NCBI GenBank assembly: GCA_002346545.1
Contig: DEAA01000076.1
Coordinates: 1-16,659, forward strand
DNA from: Acidobacteria bacterium UBA2994
GTDB lineage: Bacteria; Acidobacteriota; Vicinamibacteria; Vicinamibacterales; UBA8438
DNA length: 16,659 bases
Reading direction: 5' to 3'
Shown: positions 9,011 through 15,318 of the stretch, piece by piece
Layout: every line of letters begins with the position of its first letter
Position numbering within the stretch: position 1 is the first letter of the stretch
The notes under the pieces: generated by a model
Database searches by the model: none
Told to the model about the DNA's origin: nothing
The model's input: the letters and a program-made list of their open reading frames with translations, nothing else
Made by a program: the position numbers and the translations under genes

Positions 9011-10320
9011 GCCTCCGCCTCCTCCCGCTCGCCGAGCACCCGGTCCACGATGGGTCCGACATGCCGAAGCTGATACTGCAGATCAAACGCCTCATCCAGC
9101 TCAGCGGTGGTGAGCACTCCCATCACCTCGGCGTCCTGGGCCAGCAGCATCCTGAAATCGAACCCCTCGTCGTGCGAGCGCATCGCAGCCCGCTGGACCC
9201 AGGTGTAGGCCTGCTCGCGGGAAACGCCCCGTCGCGCGAGCTCGAGCAACACGGTTCCAGAAAACACCACGCCACGCGACCGCTCTAGGTTCTCCATCAT
9301 CCGGTCAGGGTGTACCACAAGCGCCCGCATGACTCTCGCGAACCGGCGCAGCATATGGTCCAACGTGATGCAGCTATCGGGTACGATCACGCGTTCCACC
9401 GACGAATGCGAGATATCTCGTTCGTGCCACAGCGCAATGTTCTCGACCGCCGCGTGCGCGTTAGACCGCAGCAAGCGGGCCAACCCCGTCAGCTGCTCGC
9501 AGGCAATCGGGTTGCGCTTGTGCGGCATGGCCGACGAGCCCTTCTGCCCCTTCGCGAAGCCTTCCTGCACCTCGCCCAGCTCGGTTTTCTGCAGGCCACG
9601 AATCTCGACCGCGAACTTCTCGAGCGAGGCGCCGGTCAGCGCGATAGCCCCCAGCAGCTCGGCATGGCGATCCCTCTGGATGACCTGCGACGCCACTGGG
9701 GCCGGGGTCAGCCCTAGCTCAGCGCAAACGCGCGCTTCGATCTCCGGCTCCAAATGCGCGTACGTGCCGACCGCGCCCGAGATCTTCCCCACGCTGACGA
9801 TGTCGCGCGCCCGCGCGAGCCGCTCACGGCTGCGGGTCAGCTCGGCGTACCACAAGGCCAACTTGAGCCCAAACGTCATCGGCTCGGCGTGCACACCATG
9901 GGTACGACCGATCATGGGCGTATTGCGATGTTCGATAGCGCGCTCGCGGACCGCTTCGAGGGCGGCATCGAGATCGTCCAGGAGCAAAGTAGCCGCTTCG
10001 CGCATCTGCACGGCAAGCGCGGTGTCCAGCACGTCAGACGACGTCAACCCGAAATGCAGCCACCGAGCCGACGGTCCGATTATCTCGGCCACCGCCGTCG
10101 TGAACGCGATGACGTCGTGCTGGGTGGTCTGCTCGATCTCGTCGATGCGAGCCGCATCGACCCCTTCACACGCCGCGAGATCGCTCGCCGCCTCCTCGGG
10201 GATCATTCCTGTGGCGGCCATAGCTTTGGCGGCCGCCACCTCAACCTTGAGCCAGGTGTCGTACTTCCGCTGGTCGTCCCAGATCCGCCCCATCTCGGGG
10301 TGGGTGTATCGGGAAATCAT
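9007..10320 (-). CDS. purB: Adenylosuccinate lyase
   Basis: PurB removes fumarate twice: from SAICAR in IMP synthesis and from adenylosuccinate in AMP synthesis. The 437-residue protein has the fumarase/ASL superfamily signature GSSAMPHKRNP (261-271) with the catalytic Ser at 262/263, and the catalytic His141 in RTHGVHAEP, numbering the same as in B. subtilis PurB. TSSD at 93-96 is the phosphate-binding stretch. It is the first gene of the operon. Its ATG at 10320 has a GAGGT about 11 nt upstream, a rather long spacer. The C-terminus ends in an acidic EREEAEA tail whose codons carry the purS ribosome-binding site. Confidence 0.97.
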   Translation of the reverse strand: MISRYTHPEMGRIWDDQRKYDTWLKVEVAAAKAMAATGMIPEEAASDLAACEGVDAARIDEIEQTTQHDVIAFTTAVAEIIGPSARWLHFGLTSSDVLDTALAVQMREAATLLLDDLDAALEAVRERAIEHRNTPMIGRTHGVHAEPMTFGLKLALWYAELTRSRERLARARDIVSVGKISGAVGTYAHLEPEIEARVCAELGLTPAPVASQVIQRDRHAELLGAIALTGASLEKFAVEIRGLQKTELGEVQEGFAKGQKGSSAMPHKRNPIACEQLTGLARLLRSNAHAAVENIALWHERDISHSSVERVIVPDSCITLDHMLRRFARVMRALVVHPDRMMENLERSRGVVFSGTVLLELARRGVSREQAYTWVQRAAMRSHDEGFDFRMLLAQDAEVMGVLTTAELDEAFDLQYQLRHVGPIVDRVLGEREEAEA

Positions 10321-10444
10321 AGGTGATGGTTACCTCGTGCTCTTTCTCCGCAAACAGTCAGCGCGCCGCGCTAGTCGTCCGCCCGGAAGATAGTGCAGCG
10401 ACGTTCGGCCCCGGACGGCGGTTGTTCACCCATCGTGACCGTCC
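10321..10444 (-). promoter_or_regulatory. Intergenic region upstream of purB (likely holds the pur operon promoter)
   Basis: This 124-nt gap is the only sizeable space upstream of the purine operon on its strand, so an operon promoter is expected here unless transcription continues from the WalJ gene. I found no convincing -35/-10 pair; TATCTT near 10390 is a weak -10 candidate. No purine riboswitch fold is evident. A CGAAC occurs but without the spaced pair of AT-flanked PurBoxes known from Firmicutes. Near the start codon AGGT and ACCT (10321-10335) form a short inverted repeat that includes the purB ribosome-binding site. A GC-rich palindrome sits at 10360-10372. No terminator for the upstream gene is seen. 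Confidence 0.35.
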
Positions 10445-11269
10445 TTAGAAAGGCAGCAACGCCTGCCGACTGAGCGTAGGCGCCACATGCGCCGGTGCCG
10501 ACCAGGCCGCCAGGTCCACAGTTTCGGCCACACAGTCCTGGCGAGACACCACGATACGCACGTCCTCTCGACCTCTGGCCTCGAGCGCCTCCCGGCAGGT
10601 CATCTCGGCCAACTCGGGCATGTTGTTGACTCGACTCAAATGTGCCAGAACCACGCAGCGAACCGACCGGCCGAGGTGGTCACGAAGATACCCTGCCAGC
10701 GATTCGTTCGACAGGTGCCCGCGAGTGCTAGCGATCCGCGCCTTCGTGGACCGCGCATAGGGCCCGACCTGCAGCAGGTCCGTCGCATGGTTCGACTCCA
10801 TGACCAGAACGCGACAGTCGGAGAAGTGGCTGCGCAAGTTGGCCGTCACGCACCCCACATCGGTCGCGTACCCGATGGTCCCGTCGGCGGTCTCGATACG
10901 AAACGCCACGGTCTCCGCCTCGGCGTCATGGAGCACTTCGAACGGCGTGAACCGGAAGCCGCAGATATCGGTCGGTTCGTCGCAAGCCAGCTCGCCCCAA
11001 CTGGCCACATCGTCGGCCCAGACCTCACGGGTGGCGGGCGTCGTATGCACCGGGACCCCATGTCGCCGGGACAGAAGGCCGGCGCCCCGGGTGTGATCGC
11101 CGTGGGCATGGGTAATGGCCACCCCTCCGATCCCTTCCGGCGGCACCTCGAGCTCAGCCAGCCGCCGGGTCACCTCGCGATAGCTCAGCCCCACGTCGAT
11201 CAAGACCCGACGAGCACCATCCTCGACAAGCGTCGCGTTTCCCGCACTTCCGCTCCCAAGCACCGTCAA
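10445..11269 (-). CDS. walJ: WalJ/YycJ-family metallo-beta-lactamase-fold hydrolase
   Basis: The family consists of two-metal hydrolases, with nuclease activity reported for some members. From the TTG at 11269 the product has 274 residues. It has GSGSAGNAT (5-13), the metal motif HAHGDH (54-59), and further ligands His114, Asp137 and probably His185. The stretch ESNHATDLL followed by GPYARSTKARI and GHLSNE is the distinctive YycJ/WalJ signature, not seen in glyoxalase II or RNase Z. The start is uncertain: TTG is the first standard start after an in-frame TGA at 11294-11296, but it is 18 nt from a strong AAGGAGG. An ATC codon at 11279-11281 is ideally placed 6 nt from that site and would give the more usual N-terminus. 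No walK/walR neighbours are present, so the link to that pathway is by family only. Confidence 0.87.
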   Translation of the reverse strand: MTVLGSGSAGNATLVEDGARRVLIDVGLSYREVTRRLAELEVPPEGIGGVAITHAHGDHTRGAGLLSRRHGVPVHTTPATREVWADDVASWGELACDEPTDICGFRFTPFEVLHDAEAETVAFRIETADGTIGYATDVGCVTANLRSHFSDCRVLVMESNHATDLLQVGPYARSTKARIASTRGHLSNESLAGYLRDHLGRSVRCVVLAHLSRVNNMPELAEMTCREALEARGREDVRIVVSRQDCVAETVDLAAWSAPAHVAPTLSRQALLPF

Positions 11270-11287
11270 CCGGACGCCGATGGTTCG

Positions 11288-11294
11288 CCTCCTT
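11288..11294 (-). promoter_or_regulatory. Strong ribosome-binding site placed in front of an ATC codon
   Basis: The minus strand reads AAGGAGG, a full Shine-Dalgarno match and the best in the window. Six nucleotides downstream is ATC (11279-11281), in frame with the WalJ gene, and not ATG. The first standard start, TTG, is 18 nt from the site. The arrangement points to a non-standard AUC start, a weak TTG start, or a single-base error in the assembly. Confidence 0.6.
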
Positions 11295-11330
11295 CACTTC
11301 CGCGGGCTTCGCCCCTTGGTCCAGCTCCTG

Positions 11331-11358
11331 GCCAACGCCGCTAAGCCATGGCGTTGGC
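11331..11358 (-). repeat. Perfect 9-bp inverted repeat (hairpin) between the M16 and WalJ genes
   Basis: GCCAACGCC (331-339 of the 11-kb block) pairs with GGCGTTGGC (350-358) around a 10-nt loop. No U-run follows on either strand, so a classic Rho-independent terminator is not supported. It may be an RNA processing or stabilising structure between the two leftward genes, or a dispersed extragenic repeat; one copy in this window cannot tell. Confidence 0.5.
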
Positions 11359-11400
11359 TCAAGCCAAACCTGGAACTGTAGGTCTGGCCGTACGCGCCAG

Positions 11401-11425
11401 GCAGGCTCGTGCTTCAGCAGCCTGC
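11401..11425 (-). terminator. Hairpin just after the M16 peptidase stop, possible weak terminator
   Basis: Three nucleotides after the M16 stop codon the minus strand forms a 7-bp perfect stem (GCAGGCT/AGCCTGC) with an 11-nt loop. The sequence after the stem is GC-rich and has no U-tract. It may protect the 3' end of the message or cause partial termination, but a full intrinsic terminator is not shown. Confidence 0.35.
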
Positions 11426-11428
11426 AAG

Positions 11429-12706
11429 CTAACTGAGCGAAAGCTGGGCCTCATTCAGCCCGATTCCACCCACGGGCCCGAGCACCGTCGCCGCCAGTCC
11501 ACCTGGCGAAAACAGGTCACGGGCCACCCGCTGGATGTCGACGCGGGTCACGCGATCAACGCCTCGCAGTGTGTCGTCGATCGTGAACTGACGGCCGAAG
11601 TACATCTCCTGGCGAGCCATGTGAGACATCCGATTTGAGGTGCTCTCAAGGCCCAACACGAGACTGCCCTTGAGATGGTCCTTGGCCCGGCGCAGCTCGT
11701 CGTCCGATACCGGCCGATCCCTGAGTGTCTGCAACTCGGCGACGGTTAGGTCGATGACTTCCCGAACCGTCTCAGCGTCACACCCGGCATAGATAGTGAA
11801 TGCTCCGCCATCGCGATACGACACCAGCCCGCTGTTGACGGCGTAGGCGAGACCGCGCTTCTCGCGGATGTTCTGGAACAACCGAGAGCTCATCGAACCG
11901 CCCAGCACGATGTTGAGCAGATAGCAGATGTAGCGATCCTCATGCTCCTGCGGATAGCCACTCGCCCCCAGACACACGTGACACTGCTCAAGCGCCTTGT
12001 CCCTGACCAGTAAACCGGGCACGGCCACCGGCGGCGACGTATCCGGCGCCACTCCGTCGGTCCGCAAGTCGCCGAAGGCCTGTTCGACGAGCTCCTTGAC
12101 CCCGTCGTGGTCGATGTTGCCCGCCACGGCGATAATGAGGTTGCGTGCGGTGTATGCCGTCGAAAAGTATTCGGCCAGCGTGCCGGCGTCGAGCGCCTCG
12201 ACCGTCTCGGGTACCCCGAGGATCGGCCGCCCCAGCGGATGCCCGCCCCAGAACCGCTGGGTGAAGAGCTCGTGCACGAGATCGTCCGGCGTATCTTCCA
12301 CCATCTTGATCTCTTCGAGCACCACCTTCTTCTCGCGCGCGATGTCTTCGGTATCGAACGCCGGGCGCAGCAGCAGATCGGCCAGTACGTCCACCGCCCG
12401 TGGAAGATGCTCGTCGAGCACCTTAACGTAGTAGCTAGCGCATTCCTTGGCGGTAAAGGCGTCCAGCTGCCCCCCGATCGAATCGATCTCCTGGGCGATG
12501 TCCTCCGCCGAGCGGGTCCGTGTTCCCTTGAAGAGCATGTGCTCGACAAAGTGGGCGATACCGGACCGCGCCTCGGTTTCATGCCGCGACCCGCGGGTCA
12601 GCCAGGCTCCAAAGCTAACCGAACGAACTTCGGGTCTGGCCTCGGTCAGCAGACAGAGACCGTTATCGAGCTCCTCGCGAACAATCATGTCTGGCGACGG
12701 TGGCAC
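11429..12706 (-). CDS. M16 family zinc metallopeptidase (insulinase / mitochondrial processing peptidase-like)
   Basis: The 425-residue protein has the inverted zinc motif HFVEH (52-56) and the third ligand Glu131/132 in VLEEIKM, so the active N-terminal M16 domain is intact. A C-terminal M16 domain with the REKRGLAYAV stretch completes the M16B-type, one-chain two-domain form (B. subtilis YmxG/MlpA-like). No signal peptide is seen, so it is probably cytoplasmic; substrates are unknown. The GTG at 12706 is the first standard start after an in-frame TAA; ATG at 12688 is an alternative, and neither has a good ribosome-binding site. The WalJ gene follows 147-159 nt downstream in the same direction. 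Confidence 0.93.
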   Translation of the reverse strand: MPPSPDMIVREELDNGLCLLTEARPEVRSVSFGAWLTRGSRHETEARSGIAHFVEHMLFKGTRTRSAEDIAQEIDSIGGQLDAFTAKECASYYVKVLDEHLPRAVDVLADLLLRPAFDTEDIAREKKVVLEEIKMVEDTPDDLVHELFTQRFWGGHPLGRPILGVPETVEALDAGTLAEYFSTAYTARNLIIAVAGNIDHDGVKELVEQAFGDLRTDGVAPDTSPPVAVPGLLVRDKALEQCHVCLGASGYPQEHEDRYICYLLNIVLGGSMSSRLFQNIREKRGLAYAVNSGLVSYRDGGAFTIYAGCDAETVREVIDLTVAELQTLRDRPVSDDELRRAKDHLKGSLVLGLESTSNRMSHMARQEMYFGRQFTIDDTLRGVDRVTRVDIQRVARDLFSPGGLAATVLGPVGGIGLNEAQLSLS

Positions 12707-12739
12707 GGTAAGTGGACGGCCACAACCGGAGACCTTCTC

Positions 12740-12768
12740 CGTAATTTATTGTCCAATAAGGAATTACG
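12740..12768. promoter_or_regulatory. AT-rich inverted repeat in the M16/rlmN divergent region (operator candidate)
   Basis: The core TTATTG-TC-CAATAA (12746-12759) is a perfect palindrome with a 2-nt centre. Outer arms CGTAATT (12740-12746) and AATTACG (12762-12768) extend it, with a short asymmetric insertion. It stands out as AT-rich in a GC-rich setting. It lies downstream of the predicted M16 promoter, in the M16 5' UTR, and upstream of rlmN. It could be a dimeric regulator site or an RNA hairpin; no regulator gene is adjacent. Confidence 0.45.
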
Positions 12769-12787
12769 TCGAGACAGCAAGTTGCTC

Positions 12788-12817
12788 ATAATAGCACGTG
12801 ATGGCACTCCTCTTCAA
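12788..12817 (-). promoter_or_regulatory. Candidate promoter of the M16 peptidase gene
   Basis: On the minus strand TTGAAG (12812-12817, four of six matches to TTGACA) and TATTAT (12788-12793, five of six to TATAAT) are 18 nt apart. Transcription would start near 12781, leaving a 75-nt leader that contains the inverted repeat at 12740-12768. The same AT-rich patch reads CATAAT on the plus strand (12787-12792) and could serve as a -10 for rlmN, but no good -35 is seen for it. Confidence 0.42.
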
Positions 12818-12821
12818 CCAA

Positions 12822-12840
12822 CTGCGGTCTGTGACCGCAG
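12822..12840 (+). other. Stable hairpin in the rlmN leader
   Basis: CTGCGGTC (12822-12829) pairs perfectly with GACCGCAG (12833-12840) around a 3-nt loop, 36 nt before the rlmN start codon. There is no U-run after it, so it is not a simple terminator. It may be a leader RNA structure if rlmN transcription starts near 12798. Function unknown. Confidence 0.45.
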
Positions 12841-12876
12841 CCTGAGACGCGACCATGGTACGGTGAGACCGAGCCG

Positions 12877-13950
12877 ATGAGCCTCCCAGACCTTGCCGAG
12901 CTTGAGCTGCCCGAACTCGAGGCCATGGTCGCCACTCTGGGCGTCGGGCCGTTCCGGGCACGCCAAATCTACCGCTGGCTTTATCGACGTGGGCTGGACG
13001 GGGTAGAGGGCATGACCGATCTCTCGCTGGCACTCCGCCAGCGTCTACGGACGGAGGTGCGGTGCTCAACGCCGCGCCTTGCTAAGCAAGAGCGCTCGAC
13101 CGACGGCACGCAGAAGTTCCTGCTCGAACTGAGCGACGGGAAGACCCTGGAATCGGTGTTCATCCCCGACACGCCGTCCATGACCTTCTGCATCTCGACG
13201 CAGGTCGGCTGCGCCATGCGATGCGGGTTCTGCCTGACGGGTCAGATGGGGCTGACCCGGCACCTGAGCGCGGGTGAGATCGCCGGGCAAGTGCGGGTAC
13301 TGGCGCGAGAACTCGACCTCTCCGACCGAAAGTTCAACATCGTTTTGATGGGGATGGGCGAGCCGCTCCACAACTACGACGCCACAATGAAGGCGCTAAG
13401 GATGCTGGCCGCCCCCGAGGGCCTGGGACTGACGCCACGGCGGGTCACTCTGTCGACCGTCGGCCTGATTCCCGCCCTGGAGCGCCTGGCAACCGAGGCT
13501 TGGGTCCCGAACCTGGCGGTGTCGCTGCACGCCACCACCGATGAACTGCGCCACAAGCTGATCCCGACGAGCCGCACGCAACGGCTCGAGGACCTCATGG
13601 CTGTATGCCGCCGGTTTCCGCTCAAGCACCGAGAGCGGATCACATTCGAATACGTGCTCCTCGACGGCGTGAACGATCTGGACGCCGACGCACGACGCCT
13701 GGCTGGCCTGCTCGGCGCCTTGCCAGCCAAGGTCAACCTGATTCCGCTGAACCCGGCACCAGGCATCCCGTTCGCACGCCCCTCGGATTCTCGGGTCAGT
13801 CGCTTCGCAGCGGCCCTCGCCCGACGTGGGGTCCGTGTGTCGGTCCGGAAGAGCCGCGGGCAGGACATCCGTGCGGCATGCGGTCAGCTCATTGTCGAGG
13901 GCGGTCCACGTCGGTCCGCCGGGCAGCACGCCGCCGAAGAGCTCAGCTAA
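12877..13950 (+). CDS. rlmN: Dual-specificity 23S rRNA (A2503-C2)/tRNA (A37-C2) methyltransferase RlmN
   Basis: RlmN is a radical-SAM enzyme that methylates C2 of A2503 in 23S rRNA and, in known cases, of A37 in some tRNAs. The 357-residue protein has the 4Fe-4S motif CAMRCGFC (Cys112, Cys116, Cys119). It also has the two further functional cysteines: Cys105 (7 before the motif, like E. coli Cys118) and Cys335 in RGQDIRAACGQ (like Cys355). GMGEPLHNYD is the SAM-binding signature. The family resembles Cfr, but the housekeeping context favours RlmN. The ATG at 12877 has GGTGAG 9 nt upstream. The 3' end overlaps the convergent mtaB-like gene by 8 bp. Confidence 0.96.
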   Translation: MSLPDLAELELPELEAMVATLGVGPFRARQIYRWLYRRGLDGVEGMTDLSLALRQRLRTEVRCSTPRLAKQERSTDGTQKFLLELSDGKTLESVFIPDTPSMTFCISTQVGCAMRCGFCLTGQMGLTRHLSAGEIAGQVRVLARELDLSDRKFNIVLMGMGEPLHNYDATMKALRMLAAPEGLGLTPRRVTLSTVGLIPALERLATEAWVPNLAVSLHATTDELRHKLIPTSRTQRLEDLMAVCRRFPLKHRERITFEYVLLDGVNDLDADARRLAGLLGALPAKVNLIPLNPAPGIPFARPSDSRVSRFAAALARRGVRVSVRKSRGQDIRAACGQLIVEGGPRRSAGQHAAEELS

Positions 13951-15205
13951 CCACGCCGGTCAGCGGCTCGGCCGAATCGATGCAGACCCGTAGGAGCGAG
14001 TTCGGCTTCACGCCGGCGAGTACCCTGACCTTGAGGTAGTTGTCGGTCAGCACGAGCCCCTCGGCGTCCAGCGCGATCGCCTCGCGCTCACGACCGATCT
14101 GGCGCTGCCGGAAAGCCGCGGCCAGCTGGCCCCCGACAACCCTGAGCCGCTTCGCCCGAGCACGGATCATCGGTCCCGCCACGCGGCCGGACAGGGCCGC
14201 CGCCTCGGTGCTCGGGCGAGCCGAGTACGGGAACACGTGCAGATAGGTCAACGGGCTCCCGGCCACATAGTCGAGCGTTCTCTGGGCGTCGTCTTCGGAC
14301 TCGCCCGGATAACCGGCGATCAAGTCGGACCCGATGGCCGCATCCGGAAGCAGGTGGCGGATCCGGTCCACCGTCTCGGCGTACTGAGCGAGGGTGTAGG
14401 GCCGGCGCATGCGCCGAAGAATGCGGTCGCTAGCGTGCTGCAAGGGCAAGTGGAAATGCGGGACGAAACGCCCACTCGACGCGACGAGGTCGATGAGGGC
14501 AGGAGGACAGTCCATCGGCTCGAGCGAGCTGATCCGGTAGCGCACGTTGGACGGGTGGCGGTCGAGGAACTGCAGCAGCTTGATCAATGAGCTCGCCGGC
14601 TCGAGATCACGCCCAAACGATCCAAGGTGCACGCCGGTCAGCACGATTTCGTGAAAACCGCCCTGCGCGGCGTGGTTCACGGCGCGCCCGACATGGCTAA
14701 GGGCCAGACTGCGCCCCCGTCCGCGCGTCGTCGGGATAACGCAGTAGGCACACGGCTGGTCGCACCCGGTCTGCACCCGCAACATGAAGGCCACCCGGCC
14801 AACGAGGCCCGGCGTAACGGGCGCGCCACACGCGCCCGCACCATCTCCATAGCGGTCTGCCGTCGTCGAGTCTGGCTCCCCGATCACCCTGGCGGCGATC
14901 GTGTGTTTCTCGTCGTTGGGCACCACCAAGGGCGCCCCGGGTAGAGCCTCGATCTCGGTCGACGCCCGTGTTGCATAGCACCCCGTCGCCAGCAGTTGCG
15001 CCTCAGGATTGAGTCGGGCCACGCGGCGCAGCGTCTGTCGGGTGCCTTGGTCGGCGGACGCGGTCACAGAGCAGGTATTAACCACGACGACATCGGCCTC
15101 TTCGACCGTCGCGCGCACCGCTCCCCGCCCGCGAAGTTCGGCCTCGAGCTGCAACGAGTCGGCCTGATTCACCCGGCACCCGAAGGTGGTCACCGCATAG
15201 CGCAC
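13943..15205 (-). CDS. mtaB: MtaB-like tRNA (N6-threonylcarbamoyladenosine-37) methylthiotransferase
   Basis: This radical-SAM enzyme class adds a methylthio group to t6A37 in tRNA. Using the GTG at 15205 the product has 420 residues. The N-terminal UPF0004 domain has Cys10 (FGCRVNQ), Cys45 (NTCSVT) and Cys76 (TGCYA) for the auxiliary cluster; the radical-SAM motif CDQPCAYC gives Cys148, Cys152 and Cys155; a short TRAM-like tail follows. FGCRVNQ favours MtaB over MiaB or RimO. GTG at 15205 is chosen because it gives the usual short lead (RYAVTTFGC) and has GGTGAG just upstream. GTGs at 15214 and 15247 are also in frame. It converges with rlmN, with an 8-bp overlap of the two 3' ends. Confidence 0.92.
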   Translation of the reverse strand: MRYAVTTFGCRVNQADSLQLEAELRGRGAVRATVEEADVVVVNTCSVTASADQGTRQTLRRVARLNPEAQLLATGCYATRASTEIEALPGAPLVVPNDEKHTIAARVIGEPDSTTADRYGDGAGACGAPVTPGLVGRVAFMLRVQTGCDQPCAYCVIPTTRGRGRSLALSHVGRAVNHAAQGGFHEIVLTGVHLGSFGRDLEPASSLIKLLQFLDRHPSNVRYRISSLEPMDCPPALIDLVASSGRFVPHFHLPLQHASDRILRRMRRPYTLAQYAETVDRIRHLLPDAAIGSDLIAGYPGESEDDAQRTLDYVAGSPLTYLHVFPYSARPSTEAAALSGRVAGPMIRARAKRLRVVGGQLAAAFRQRQIGREREAIALDAEGLVLTDNYLKVRVLAGVKPNSLLRVCIDSAEPLTGVVS

Positions 15206-15318
15206 GGGACTCACCCTATCATGGGGGATTAGCCGTCCCCTGGACACACGTACGTCACGGACCTGAACTGGCGTAGGATGGACCGACCGCGTTCCACCCT
15301 AGCTGTCTGGAGGCCCCG
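15206..15318. promoter_or_regulatory. Divergent intergenic region between mtaB and the M20 gene
   Basis: These 113 nt must hold the promoters or leaders of two divergent genes. A 5-bp hairpin (GGGGA/TCCCC, 15224-15240) lies near the mtaB start. TAGGAT near 15276-15281 is a possible -10 for the M20 gene, but no matching -35 is seen. GGAGG at 15309-15313 is a good ribosome-binding site for the M20 gene. No operator could be defined. Confidence 0.35.

Noticed and set aside
10360..10372. GC palindrome AGCGCGCCGCGCT upstream of purB as an operator
   Set aside because: Short GC-only palindromes arise easily at this base composition, and its one-base centre does not make a good hairpin.
9329..10393. 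A 354-codon rightward open frame opposite purB
   Set aside because: Antisense to a complete purB with all catalytic motifs; low-complexity Ser/Arg/Ala composition and no ribosome-binding site.
10321..10444. PurR box or purine riboswitch in the purB leader
   Set aside because: Only an isolated CGAAC is present, without a second box or AT-rich flanks, and no three-way-junction fold of a purine riboswitch could be drawn.
11295..11428. A tRNA gene in the M16-WalJ spacer
   Set aside because: The hairpins do not assemble into a cloverleaf: no GTTCRANYC-type T arm next to a 7-bp acceptor stem of matching spacing.
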